From Pohlia nutans (Eukaryota > Streptophyta > Bryopsida > Bryales > Mniaceae): a stretch of DNA of 64,000 bases. The notes beneath the pieces are model-generated. The model worked only from the letters and a program-made list of their open reading frames with translations. It searched no databases and had not been told where the DNA came from. Every line of letters begins with the position of its first letter. The first letter of the stretch is position 1. The stretch covers positions 19,982,113 through 20,046,112 of the forward strand of contig CM040092.1 of the NCBI GenBank assembly GCA_022496805.1. Direction: 5' to 3'. This document shows positions 36,589 through 49,800 of the stretch, in pieces. The position numbers and the translations under genes were made by a program.

Positions 36589-37810
36589 TATAACTTCATA
36601 AAATAAGATCATTTTGAGCAGACACTGTAACATTAAAGAAGACAATCTTGAATCTAAATTTTAAGGGTTGAACCCTAAATCCCTTGCTAGGACAGTGACG
36701 TAGTAATAATATAATCTACTCAAATGAAGAAAATCATGAGCCTAGTGGACGAATGGACTCTCTGTTGTGAAACAGGCATTAAGATTCTCAGAGTTGAAGG
36801 AGCAATCACCTGGCAAGAAGCCGGGGAGCTGGGATTGATCCAAGAGATTGATTCAAGAAACATGCAAATTTCAACTTGGGGCTCCATCTGGTAGCAACTG
36901 CAGAATGAACTCAGAAGAACAAATCTCTTCTGTAAGACCTTAATATTGATTAGTAACTTACACATACAATATTATAACCTATTAAGGAATACCAAAACAA
37001 ATGAACTGAATGTATTTGGCAAACAGACCTTGTCATATACAAATAAATCTGCGTCCACCCGCTAAAACAAGAAAATCTACTGTATCTAACTCGCTTCCCA
37101 AAGGCAACTGGACCATCGCTCCAATTATTGAATTTTCAGCCAAAATTATGTGCTTCTCCTAAGAGCTGAAAAATTACAGTTGTGAAGGATCAGGTAGCAG
37201 CTGCCTCAGAAGACATCAACCCTGTAAACACCAATATTAGAATGAGAATCGATCCATGCAAGTTACCAGAAATAAACCACCCTCAGAGACAACGGAAAAC
37301 ACTGGATAGTCACGAAACTGATATTCAAACTGCATCGCTCAACATATCATATTAAAACTGTCAAAACCTGATCAAGTCTCCGTACTGTACCAAGAGCAAC
37401 TCATCTATTCATACACTTGCTTGGCCTTCAATTAGCTGGTGGTGTAAGCATAACTTTCCTAAATGTCTCTGGCCACTGATCTTTGAATGGAAATGGGGTT
37501 GTCTACCCACTTTGGAATTGCATAGGAAATTCATACAGTGATAAAAAATAATCGATCTCAATAGACTCGGTCCTACAGTGATATCCCTCCACAGCTCTAT
37601 ACATCTCCCAAAAATCACACTCCTACATAGGTTAAAACGACGTAAGAGTATGCTCCAAATTCGACAATTATATGAGCAACTTTAACAGTCAAACCAACAA
37701 TGCTAGTGGCACTAACCTCTCCAATAAATCGCTGTTTTGACAGGTCACTTTTCTGGACATCGATAACATTGCCAGCAACCTGCAGAACATGACCATTCTC
37801 CTTGAATGAG

Positions 37811-40800
37811 TCAATTTTCCAGAGGGTTTTCCTCGGCCTCTGCACCAGCCAAGGCTACCAAACCACCCTGATCAATGCCCTGTTGTTTATGTGAATTACT
37901 TTCTGATGGCACCTCTTGAGCTTCAGCGTGGTTATCATTCTCACCCTGTAAGCTTGGATTTGCATCCAGTTCTCCTTCTTCGGCTTCCTCAAATACATCA
38001 CCATCTAAGCTTGGATTTGCATCAGTTTCTTCTACAGCTTCCTCAAACACATCACCATCTTCGGGTGCTACATTATCGACATCAACATGTCCAGGGGAAA
38101 CCTCAACACTACTCTCTGAGTCCCCTTTCAAGTCTCTAGATTCTTCCACACTCTCCGTTTCACGGGAGACCTCAGCAGTACTCTTCCAGTCTATAGATAT
38201 TTCCACATTCTCCGTTTCATGGGAGACCTCAGCAGTACTCTTCAAGTCTATAGATTCTTCCACATTTTTCCTTTTAACATCCGGTCCAGGACTTTCAGAA
38301 GATTTTGATTCATCCAGCTGTGATCCTTCGACTTCATCAGGCAGAGAGCTATCCCAAACATCATCGTCAGGTTTCTGTTGAGATTCAGTAGAAGTATCCT
38401 CTGTGGCTGACTGAGTAGCAGCAGGTGCGCTCTCAAATGCATCCCACATATCATCTTCATCTTCATCTTCTGGCTGCACTCTGCATGCGGATGGAGTCGA
38501 GTTAAAAGGAGAAGAAACAGAAGACTCATCTTCCAACTTCCCTTCTTTATCTACCGTCCTGTTTGATAAATCAACAAAACTGTCTCCGTGTGAAGGTGGT
38601 GACTCGGACTCGGTACCCGCGATTCCGTTAACATCTTCTTTATGATCCGTTGCAGTAGTAGAGGGATGAGAGATGCTCGCCTGTGGTTCATCTATTTCTG
38701 GTTCTTCTACGGGCTGGTTGGAAGCATCACCAAAACTTTCCTCATTAGCCTGAAAGTCGTCCCAATCATCGTCATCGTCGTCGTCGAAATTAAGAGATGG
38801 CTGGGGAGTTAGAGAGGTTGAGCTTGTTCGAACTATAAATTGAGCTGAAGTTGGAGGCGGAGGAAGGAATCCAGAGGAAGGTAGTGGCAGGACTGGCTTT
38901 GGTACGACTGGAGGAAGTGGTAAGCCAGAACCATGAAAAGTCGAGCTTGCATTATCCTGCTGTGTCATCGAGGATCGGATGATAACCTACATACAAAAAT
39001 AACCATGTATCAATCGCTATACCGGTATGCAAGGAAATATCGAAAACGACCAGCACTTCTTTCTGTACAAACCTACACCTCAGTCAAATTACGTAATCCT
39101 CAAGCTGATGCTCTAAGAATCGACTAAGTACCATACAATCAAAACCGTTTTCTGAAAAAAGGCGAAATTCTGAAACAGAGGTTAATCGAGTTTATTTTTC
39201 AAATTCAGAAGTGTTTGTAAACAACTGTAAGAAAAATATGAAACTGACCTGAAGCTGTTGACGAGCTTCAGCAGGCATGTCCAGAAGCACAGTGCGAAAT
39301 TGTGCAGCCGTGGATGGCACTGAGGCCAAGTGTGTCACGAGCTTCACTGCAGCATTAACCAATGCAAGAGCTGCCTGCACCACAAAACATAACGAATTTG
39401 TCAAATAATAAAAAGAAAGAAGTGAAACAGAAGACACATTCAAGGCTCCTGGCATTCCTGGTCAATATTTGGATGATCACAAAATCTGCGTTTATACGAC
39501 ACCATGGACTAAAGTCAGAACTAAAAAATAAGGGAGCACCTGATTGTCTTTCCCATTGACAGAGGCAGCAGCTATTATTGCTGGAAGTAGAACATGCAGC
39601 ACTTCCAACTGCGCCTCCTCGCCATCTACCAGTGAATGAAGCAATACAAGCAACTTCAAAGCCTCCCCAACTACACCAGCTCCTGCAGCAGTTACAGGAT
39701 CCTGCATCGTGCAAGAGCAAATTTTACCTCAAGCTTCCAGGATAATATGAAAAAGGATACCACCTCTGACTTTTATCTGTATAGCACGATCATAGAGTAT
39801 GAAGTTTCTTGCAGCCTTGAAGCGCTGCAACCAATCCAAAAACTCTTCTAAAACTTCCCAGAAGAAAATCCAAACATCGGTTATTAGATCACCTTGCTTT
39901 CTTTGTAAATGATTGCAGTGACATCAGCAGCCAGCTTGTTCAAGAGGAGAAGTGCCCATGTATAAGTTTCGCCTCTTGGCTTCTCGGTTGAACCTGCTTG
40001 TGCTACAGTCCTCAGCGCTTGTAGACCAACCAATTGGATCTAGAATTTTAAGAAAAAAATGGTCAGATTGTGTCACTACACTTTGCATCAGATCAAGCAA
40101 AACATAACCATCCTTCACAAAGAGCACTAATTTTGCCACAATAAATTTCAGTTTGCTATTGCTGCTGTAACTGACAGAAGTAGCCCATGATCGACTGCCA
40201 ACTACTCGTGAATACAGTTATGGACTTTAATATGGGAGCAATAGTATCCATAGGCAAGAGGAGCGCATTCTTACAGCAGAATGAGAGCTTGAAAAAGAAG
40301 TCTGAAGACAAGAGATACAACGAGCTTGTGAACCCTGCTTAAATTCTGCCACCTCAGGTACATATCTGGCCATTGTAACCATAGCCCCTAGCACTAGAAG
40401 GATACGCTGAGTCAGAACTTGATCCTCAGTCTCGCTTGCAGTAATCACATTCTTCTCAAAAACCTGTGCCAAGCTCTCTACTGCAGATGCTATCACAGAA
40501 GCTCGATCCTCTTGTCCAAAGTTGTCAGCAGCACCTGCATCTGATCAATACACAAATCAATACACAAATCAAGATTCCAAGTGACCAAGCTACCCGATTC
40601 CAACCAACATACTCTATTGGTTTGCAAGTAGATTTGCTAAACATAATTTTCTAACATTAGAGTCTGCAAATTTATAACCACTATATGGTGTGGCTAAGGA
40701 ACCTAAAAAATAGGGTCTAAAACCAAACGCTTGAAATTCCACCATACCCAAGTACTGATATATGGAATCGAACCTTTCGTACCATCTTTTGATTTTGAAG

Positions 40801-43800
40801 TAGCAATAGTGACTGCTGTGATGAAACTGACAGAAGCAGAAGCTGCATTGCCAGAAGCTTCACTCAAGACCTTGATACCAGCCGCAAGGAGCTGAGGAAG
40901 CAATAATGGCTGACACTGCAGGTAACAAACAGGAGCTTATACGTGATCAGAATAGAAAAAGTGTAATATATTACTGTTTAATATAACGATAATATTCGCA
41001 CATCAAACATTGCTTCTCATATCACAATAACATCCTCCACTGTTCAATGGCATCAGGATAATATTATCACATAGACTCTAATATGCAAGATCAATAAACT
41101 ACTAGTTCATACCAAACGACTATCATTCAGGTACATGACAGGTGATTTGCAAATATAAGAAGAGAGTCACCTCTTGGGTCAAACGACTAGCCAGATTTGC
41201 TGCAGTTCGTAGTGCCAAGCAGACTAGTGCTTCGATCTCAGAGTCACTACTCCACATATAACTTGAGTCACTGAGCCAAAATGAAAGAAATCATATTTAA
41301 CTACTATAATGTCTAAGCGAAGCTTTTCAAAGGCAAGGGAAGAAAGAAATGTGAAATTTACCAAGCGATAGGGGTCCTGCATATTTAGAAGCAGGTCACG
41401 AGGCCAAAGGACAAAACGAGAAGCCTAACAGAGCTGTACACAGATTCAACCCGATTGCAAAAATCATTGCTATTTACAGCAGACACTGACTTCAGCAAGA
41501 ATTTTCAGGAAACGGCTGCATAGGAATGGATAAACATGCAGACCTCTCTCGAAGTCGATGCATATAACCTAGACATAGCTCCGAAACTTTTAGGACTATG
41601 TCTTTTTCCTCCATATACACGTCCGGTGATGAGTTGATAATCTGCCCAAAACAACCAACAGTAAAATAGTTCTTTTAATGCCAGCTCAACATAAAACCAC
41701 GTCGCAATAGATGATGAAGTATGAGGTAGCATGAATTTCAAGGATGAAAATGGCTGGAATTGTAGTACGAGTTACTCACTTGTTCTACAATGTACAGAAT
41801 GGCAGCTGGAGACCACGTGTAGTCCTTGAACCGTGGGGCTAACAGTACCTAGTCACGCCAAATAGGAAATCTTGATTAGCTTTAAATTAAACAGCAACCG
41901 ATATATGCAGCTAAAAGATAAAAAATATTGCGTTTTCCAGAAATAGCAGAAGCAACAGGAGCGATTAAATCCAAATTTTTCAGATTAAGACATCATCTAA
42001 CTATGAAATTGATCAAATGCAGCTGAAAGGTTGGCTACTCAGCAGCTTCCCCAATAATGGAGAGAATGCCACTATGACCCCATAAGCTGAGACCACTATT
42101 CAACATAAAGTATAACATAAACACATCAAATCATGCCCACCTGCAAAAGCTCGTGGCAAAGATCCACAGAAAGCATGTCAGGCCTGTAGAAGCCCTCTGC
42201 ACATAAAGCTCGTACTGCACGTAGTGCAACCAACTGGAAGTTTGCAACTGGACCGCTACTTAGATGCCGTCCATTGAATGAAGGAAAAATGGTGAGAGAG
42301 CGTCTCAACTTCGAACCCTGACGCTCATCATCTGATATCACTAGGATTGCTAATGCCCACACTTGCTTAAATTCTGAATCATTAATTTCAACACCCTTGC
42401 TGGGAGGTGCCTTCTCATCACCATTCAAATCAGCTTCTTCTGAAGCAGGAGTAACATCTATGGTGACGGCCTCTAGAACCACTGGCCAGCATTCGTTCAA
42501 ATCCGGGAGCACCACTTCTGCAACTCCAGCCAACTGTACTCCATCCAAGAACGGTTCATAGCGAGGCTGCATGACAAGAGAAGGTACACATTAATGAAAG
42601 GATAATATAACATAGAACTAGTTCCGACAATCAAAAGTGCATGGCCATGCAAAATAAGAAAAGGTGGAAATGAGCTGAAAACAGAATAAGTTGAGAAAAC
42701 AACTACTGTATCTATATCAGCAACAAATGATATTAGATCAACACCATACTGGATGGGCTTGGAAGAACCTCACAAAATTATATAGATTATGGATTTGGAC
42801 CCTTTGTGATTTGAAATTCTGCAAATTGAATTAGATAATTAGTCAAATTAAAATGTTAATCTTCTGCACAGAGGACCCATGTGTGCAACAGTGTAACATT
42901 GATGTGCATCCTATTACCTGAATCTTGGTGGCCCAATGCGTGCGAATCGCTATGTAATCTCTTAACAGCCCAACCCAGCAGCGACCGAGCAATTTGGTGT
43001 GAGGAGCCAAGAGAGGAAGGAGTACAAAACTATCAGAGGCGCTGGAGGAGCCTTCTTTTGAGCATGCAAATGCATATGCCTTCACAGCAGCGTGAGCTCC
43101 TAATATACTCACTTGTACCTGCCATGGAAGAATTCACAATATCCGAACACGGGGGTCACCGCTTTGCATATAATATCTTTCTGATCGAAATAAAAGCAGT
43201 CAATCATTGAAAAAGAACAAGATAATTGAGAAAAAGTACACAATCCTCCTTGCAAAAACAACAGCCAGTTCTGAAACAGATAGAATTAAAAAATCGCTAT
43301 AAAACAGACTGACAGGTAGAGATTCTACCTTACAGCCAACCCATTCTGCGTAGGAAGGTATGCGGAGGTCCGCCCACTTAGACAATGGACGTGAAATAAG
43401 GGTCACCACTCGCTGCATAACACCCCGGTCTCCACCAGCAACCCCGCTAGTGATTATCTGTAACACCAAAAAGTCCATCCACCAAAAAGTCAAAACTTCG
43501 CGCCTCCAAAATGTGCCTAGGTGGTTGTAACAAAGCTAAAGCACACAAGCAACAAAATCTATAGAACAGGCACTTAACCCCTAAAGGACCAAGGATTCAT
43601 GATTTTAAATGACAACTTCAATTGATCATATTTTGAAAAATATAATTCAAATGGGATCAATTTTTATATCACCGGAATCAGTGAAGAACATTGCGTACAT
43701 TGATCCAACGAATAAATAAATAAATAAATAAAAAATTGAACTAAAAGAAGTCCACATAGGACTTACTCAAAAATGTTAAAAAAAAATCAGGGACGACATT

Positions 43801-46800
43801 AGGCTTCTAAGGGTTGACCAATGCAAAAGAAAATCCACCCATGCAGCGGTACATACCCTGGCGGCCAGTCTTGATCCTACAGCAATAAGAAGGGGACCCG
43901 CAGACGGCTCAAGAGCCGTTCGTACAGCTGAAACCAGTTGAGCCTGATATAAGAATGCAAAATCAGTGTCTTGATTGATTTTGCCACGAAATGGCTTAAA
44001 CATACCATTCAACAGCAACCGTAGACAAGAGAGTCAAATAGATGCTTGAGAACGGACACTATCAATTATAATGCTAGATACCTGGTATTGTTCGAGCAGA
44101 AGGTGGCCCTTAAACATAGGATCGTCAGTCTTCCCAAACTGCACAACAAGCTCACGTTCAGCCTGGACTTCCACTTCATAGATGAAGTCTGCTAAAGACT
44201 TCACAAATTCTGATAAGTGAGAATAGAAATTGGCTACCAAGAAGAAAGGAGAGAAGTGAGGATATCAACTTTTACAGCTTCCATATATAAGGCATACCTT
44301 GTCAAGAATGGTATCCAAAAGCTCTACACCCGTAGGCCTCACACTCTCCAGACTTCCCGTGGCAACCTGTATTGATAACACCGTAAGCAGGGTGCATGAT
44401 GTGCAGTATCGAGATAAGGCAGTTGATCACTTAAGTTCTCATATTCACCAAACCACATCAATGCTAAAGTTAAATGCAACAGTATTAGAATCATCACAAA
44501 GAGCTGGAATCCAAGATTTGACTCAAGTACCGAACCTGATAAGCAAGAGCAACCAACTCTCCAAGATGGAGTACCAGCCAATGTCCACCTTTTTGTTCTT
44601 CAGCTATCACAAGATTAAAATGAGCAGGATCTCCTCCAACAGCATTGGGTAGCCGGCTCAAACATCTGAGCAAACGTGATAAACACAGAAAATTTTACCA
44701 ACTGTATTAGGCAGTGAAAAACCGGTAGAACATAGTTGCAAGCTCAAGAGACCACCGGCACGCATATATGAACATTGGATCAATTTCACAGTGGTGAGAC
44801 ACGTACTCTGCAGCAAAGAGGCGAGTTTTGTAGCGAGGCAGGTTGGCTTCCAAGCCTTTGCTTTCACTTTTCTTCAACTCTTTCCCAGTCGCACTCATCA
44901 TACCTTCGTCATCTTCACCCATGGGTACATGATCTACTTGACTAGCATCGAAGCGATCACTTGAAGATTCCTCGTACTCCTGGAAACCAGATCCTGCTTG
45001 CTTGGTGGCTGCAGTTGCTAGAACCTACACAAAGAAGATCTTAGAGATGCTCTGCTACTAAAAGGAGTCTATTAAATGAATACTGCACGGAATGTATGGC
45101 TCAAGGGTGAATTTCAACTGCTACGCACACGAAATCACCATTTACTACAATAAAAAATCAGGAAAAGTACCGATAATCAACAATTCAGAAGACCCCATGA
45201 AGCGCGACTAAAATTCACATTCATATAATATCCCTAATGCCCACATGAAGGTCGAAAACCCCATTGCGGACAAACAAGTCATACAGAACCCTCACATCAC
45301 ACGTTAAAGATTTACATTTATAAAATCTATTAATTAACAGAAAAACCACATACAGGAGATAAGTGCTCACCACATTGCGACACAAATGCAGCCATCGTGA
45401 AGGAAAAGAAGGACAAGCCGCCTCCAGTAATCTCTGCAGCGTCTGGCGTACGCTCCGAATAATCCTAAAGAGTGAAAAGCAAATAACTCATGATTGTATC
45501 CAAAAGAGTAGAAAATGAAAGACGTAACAAAAGTAATGTGTAAGGAACTTGGTAGTGAGTGATGCAAGGTATAAAACCTTTCATCGGTTTCAGAGTCCAA
45601 CATAGCGAAAAGGTCTTCTTCAATATGTTCTTCTACTAGAGAAACCTGCACAAATAAATGTTGAAGTCAATCTCGACTGATCAGTCAAAGAGTTCTTAAT
45701 ACGTCATGAATAGGGAGCTCTCGCATAGCTAAAAGACTTAGCATCTTTTACTAGTTACTATACAAATTACACCTGCTACTGTGGGCCACTGTGATTCTTC
45801 AACCACACAAGAATTTTTTGAGTACTTGATGGATCATAATATTCAGATGAGAGCTTGGGAATCAATGACATACAGAATCTCGTTCTGAAAGATGCCTCAA
45901 CGTGGCAACCGCAGCTTCCCGAAGTGTTGGCTTTATTCAGAAAGCAATAATTCATGTTAGAAGTGACAACATCAGAAACTGATCTTAACAGAAATAAAGA
46001 AGCAATCTACAATAAGGTCCTATTTCAAGTACTTTTAAAGACATGAAATGAGAAAAGCTGAGTGGAGACATCTTGGCTGTATGCTCATACGGAAACTTAC
46101 TTGTCTTGATGATAAAGTGGGACGTAGCGTCTGCACATGCGAACTCACAGACACAGCTTGGGGTGCAAAAAGTGCCAATTGCTGAGTAAACCTCACACAT
46201 CTGGAAAAAAGACAATATATCAGGGAAATGGATGAAAGTCTTGAAGATTAGAAATAACGTCAATGCAGGTGAAGGGATTCGGTATGGAAGAAACTCACTC
46301 CAACAATGCAGCTGGCATTTCTCCAGTGTTTATTTGAGCAACCACAGACTGCATCCAATCGAATTCCCCACTTAGAAAATATTAGATCCAAGTAGCAGTC
46401 AGGTATACAAACTTTCAGAAGACAGCACTGATGAATCCCTACCTTCGACAACACTAATCCTAAGCTGGCCCATTATCATCACTAACCACATTGATGTCCA
46501 ATATTTACCTTGCACCGCATGAAGAACGAACTAGAAGGAGATAACTCGGGTCCAAGCACTGCAACAATTGCATTGATGAGACGGCCAATGCTTTGTCCTA
46601 GCTCCGGTGATGAATGGTCTTCGGAAAGGAGAAGATCCATTACCAGTGACAGTGTCGCCTGATATCACCACAAAGCTCCAAGATTAGTATGGCTCCAAGA
46701 AAGCTATCAAGCCATTCCACTCTGATGCACGAGCACAGATTAGTGAATTTAAAAAAGTCCAAGTTCGCAGAGACAGGCCCAGCACTCCCTACCTGGACAT

Positions 46801-49800
46801 GCGGAACATATGACAACCCGGCTGCTTCTGCAGTGAGCCACAAGCCATGAAGGGACCAGATGTGCAGATCATCTGCTGGCTCCCTGGCTAACCCACATAA
46901 GACTTGCACAGATGCAGGGACCAAAGTAGAGAGGGCCATTCCACCGACACTGCACGCCATACGCAATTGTCAGTAACATATCTAACATTCACCAGTGACG
47001 TTAGCTAGAAAAGCATTCCAGGAAAACAATAACAAGTTAGGATAATTCTTTGAAAGTGTTTATTATCCTAACTTTCCCAGTAACAAAGTAAAGATTTTCC
47101 CACTAACGGGCTGAATACATTGATGCTCAATATGCTGCGTTCTTGGTACAATTTTCTGGTCATCGAGCATGACCAAAGTAAGAACTCAAGAAAAATAATC
47201 ATAACTATGTAAGCTAGAACAAATAACTTACCTTCTGTGAATACATCCCAATGTAAGTGCTAGTGACCCTTTTTGGATGGCAGTCGGAGCATTCACTGCA
47301 TTCGTCAATAATAATCGTGCCTGCACCACATGGCAACAAGGATAAGTGCAGAACCTACTAATGAGTTATTAGTCAGTCACGACCTGAAATTCAGATAAAA
47401 TGTGATTCGAAGCAGGGGTTTTGAAAAAAAAAAACCGTAAATCATTTTCACCAATACTAAAACACATACCAAGCGGGAAGCATAACTATCGCCACCTAGA
47501 CGTGCCAATACACCCAAACTCTCAGCAGCAGCACGACGCTCTGCAGATGAAATGCTGTCTTCAGCCAAGATGCCCTGTTGAACAAACGGAGTCCGTGATC
47601 ATCCTACCAGTAAAGCAATTTATTTTATTTTATTTGTGAAGTGCATTACAATAAAAATACGGGAATCATATGTTTCGACCATCTTCTTTATCAACCTCAG
47701 CACATACAACCCAAGAGAATTGCAAATTTGAAATTTTTTAATGTCCATACAAAACGCAGAACACGATGCCGTAGAACACTAGAAGGAGTGTCATACCAGA
47801 AGGATTTCTTGGACTTGCCGCAACGCCTCAGCATCTACTCCTTGAGCTCGCATAGATAACGATGCCTTCTTACAAGACGATTATACAGTATTAAAATGAC
47901 AATTTGTATCTACGATGTACACTCTTAAGAATTGCCAAATACAGCGGGCAGTAACTTCCATTTAATATTTTGATACGATTAATGACGCGTACAAATATTT
48001 ATTAGTACAATCTACAATCTACACGTACATACCTTCAAGCCTCCCAACAGAAAAACACACACATTGGTTGTGAATGATGCTCTCCATCCTTGCTTCTTTC
48101 CAGCAGGCCTACTTCCCATCAACTCTAGCAGCTTTAACTTTTGCTTCTCAGACTGCCAAAGATACCCCACCTTCTGTGTTTGTCAAAAAGTGGAGGGAAA
48201 TGTGCAAAAATTAGGACAATTAGTGAAAGAGCAAGAAATATAAGCATGCGTGCTTTATATGGATAAAGCAAGGGTTTAAAGTAGAACCCTCGCATAAAAA
48301 TTATGGAGAAAATACCTGGGCTGCAAAAATATTACCGAAGCAGAGGAGCATGTCATCGACAAGTAGAGTTGCAAGTGAAAGCGGCTGTAAAATTCACAAA
48401 AAAAGACGGCATTAATACTGAAAATGATGTCAAGGCTAAATTATAACAGCAAATACAACCATGCTAAAATCTTTCCAAGAGAATGAATGGTAAAGCACAA
48501 GCGATTGTACGACAAAACTGAAAATACAAATTCTTGAGAACATCGGCCTACTTGTGCAAAAGCCGGCACTTGAATGTCCCATACACATGGCAAGAACCCA
48601 TCTTCAGCGCCTTGAAATGCACGAAGTTCGTCTTCAAAGAAGTCCCTACAGAATGAACAATGATCCTTTAAGTCCATAGAATAGTAGATAGAGAGGATTG
48701 TAAACAGGACGTGCATTAAACAGTCATAGAGAAACATAAGGATAAAATTAAGAAACTGTGAATAAGACAACCTGCCAGGTACCCAAGGTCCAAGGGATGA
48801 ATCTCCAGTATCTAACAGCTGTCTCAAACACGAGCTGGCTCCATATTTTTCAGGCTCCCTGCGTAAATAACAACTTGATTATTCTTCATACGTACCTTGA
48901 GACCCAGTTATAATTTCAAACCACAAAAAAGAAAAATAAAGAATTCGGGGTAATACAGCACGACTGGCCACAAATTGCTGGAGCTAGACGCACTTTCAAA
49001 ACGTAATTGTTGCATTGGTCTATGAATTCACAGAGTTCGAGCACAAAGATCCTACTAACCATACCTAAAAGGCAGAGAACAGATAGCCAAAAGAGCACCA
49101 TAATCACTTCTATATACAAACGGGTCTGGAACAGCTTGGTAAGCTCTAAGAATCTTGATTGTGAACAGATCAACGGCAGGTTTCAAAGGCAGGGGTGCCT
49201 CTTGCAAGGTTGAGGAGGCCAAGTACTTCAAAGCTCTGCATCATCAGAAGCATCCACATTGCTTAGCAACAACCTCGCTTATTAACACTAGAATCACATG
49301 GATATACAAAGAATAGCAAGTATTTCGAAGAAGACATCACACATAATACAATAATCATAGGTAATCCACTTCATAATCATAGGTAAGCCTGTGATGATGA
49401 CTGCCACATTCTGCAAGAGTACATTGGATGACAGGTATAGGAGTGTACCCAGATAGGTAGCTGAGGACAAGCTGGAGAAGGATTTCTTTATTATCTAGAG
49501 ATGAGATGGGCACTACATAGCTTTTCAAAAATGCTGTCAATGCCTCGGCTGCAGCAGACCAGCAACTGCAGGTTGTCATTCCACAAATCAAATAAATGTG
49601 AGACACCTCAGAATGTATCGATCCTCGAAACAATGGCATTAGGTCCCTCCTAACGTTGAGAGGTGGAAAAAATACCAGCAGGTGCACACAATGTTCACAG
49701 ATCAGAAAAATATAACATCTGGTACTCTCAAGCAACCAACTGTAGAACCTCCAAATAAAACCAGAGTGTCAGACACTTGTACTCATTCAAGTACGACAGC

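Larger units (their letters stand above)
25715..37810. other. 12-kb gene desert filled with small transposons
   Basis: I find no spliced gene. Besides the elements listed separately, the rest (for example 29150-30240, 31160-32060, 34470-35315 and 35580-36300) is AT-rich DNA with no recognised feature. 36600-37810 is probably 3' untranslated and downstream sequence of the SWEETIE gene. Confidence 0.6.
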
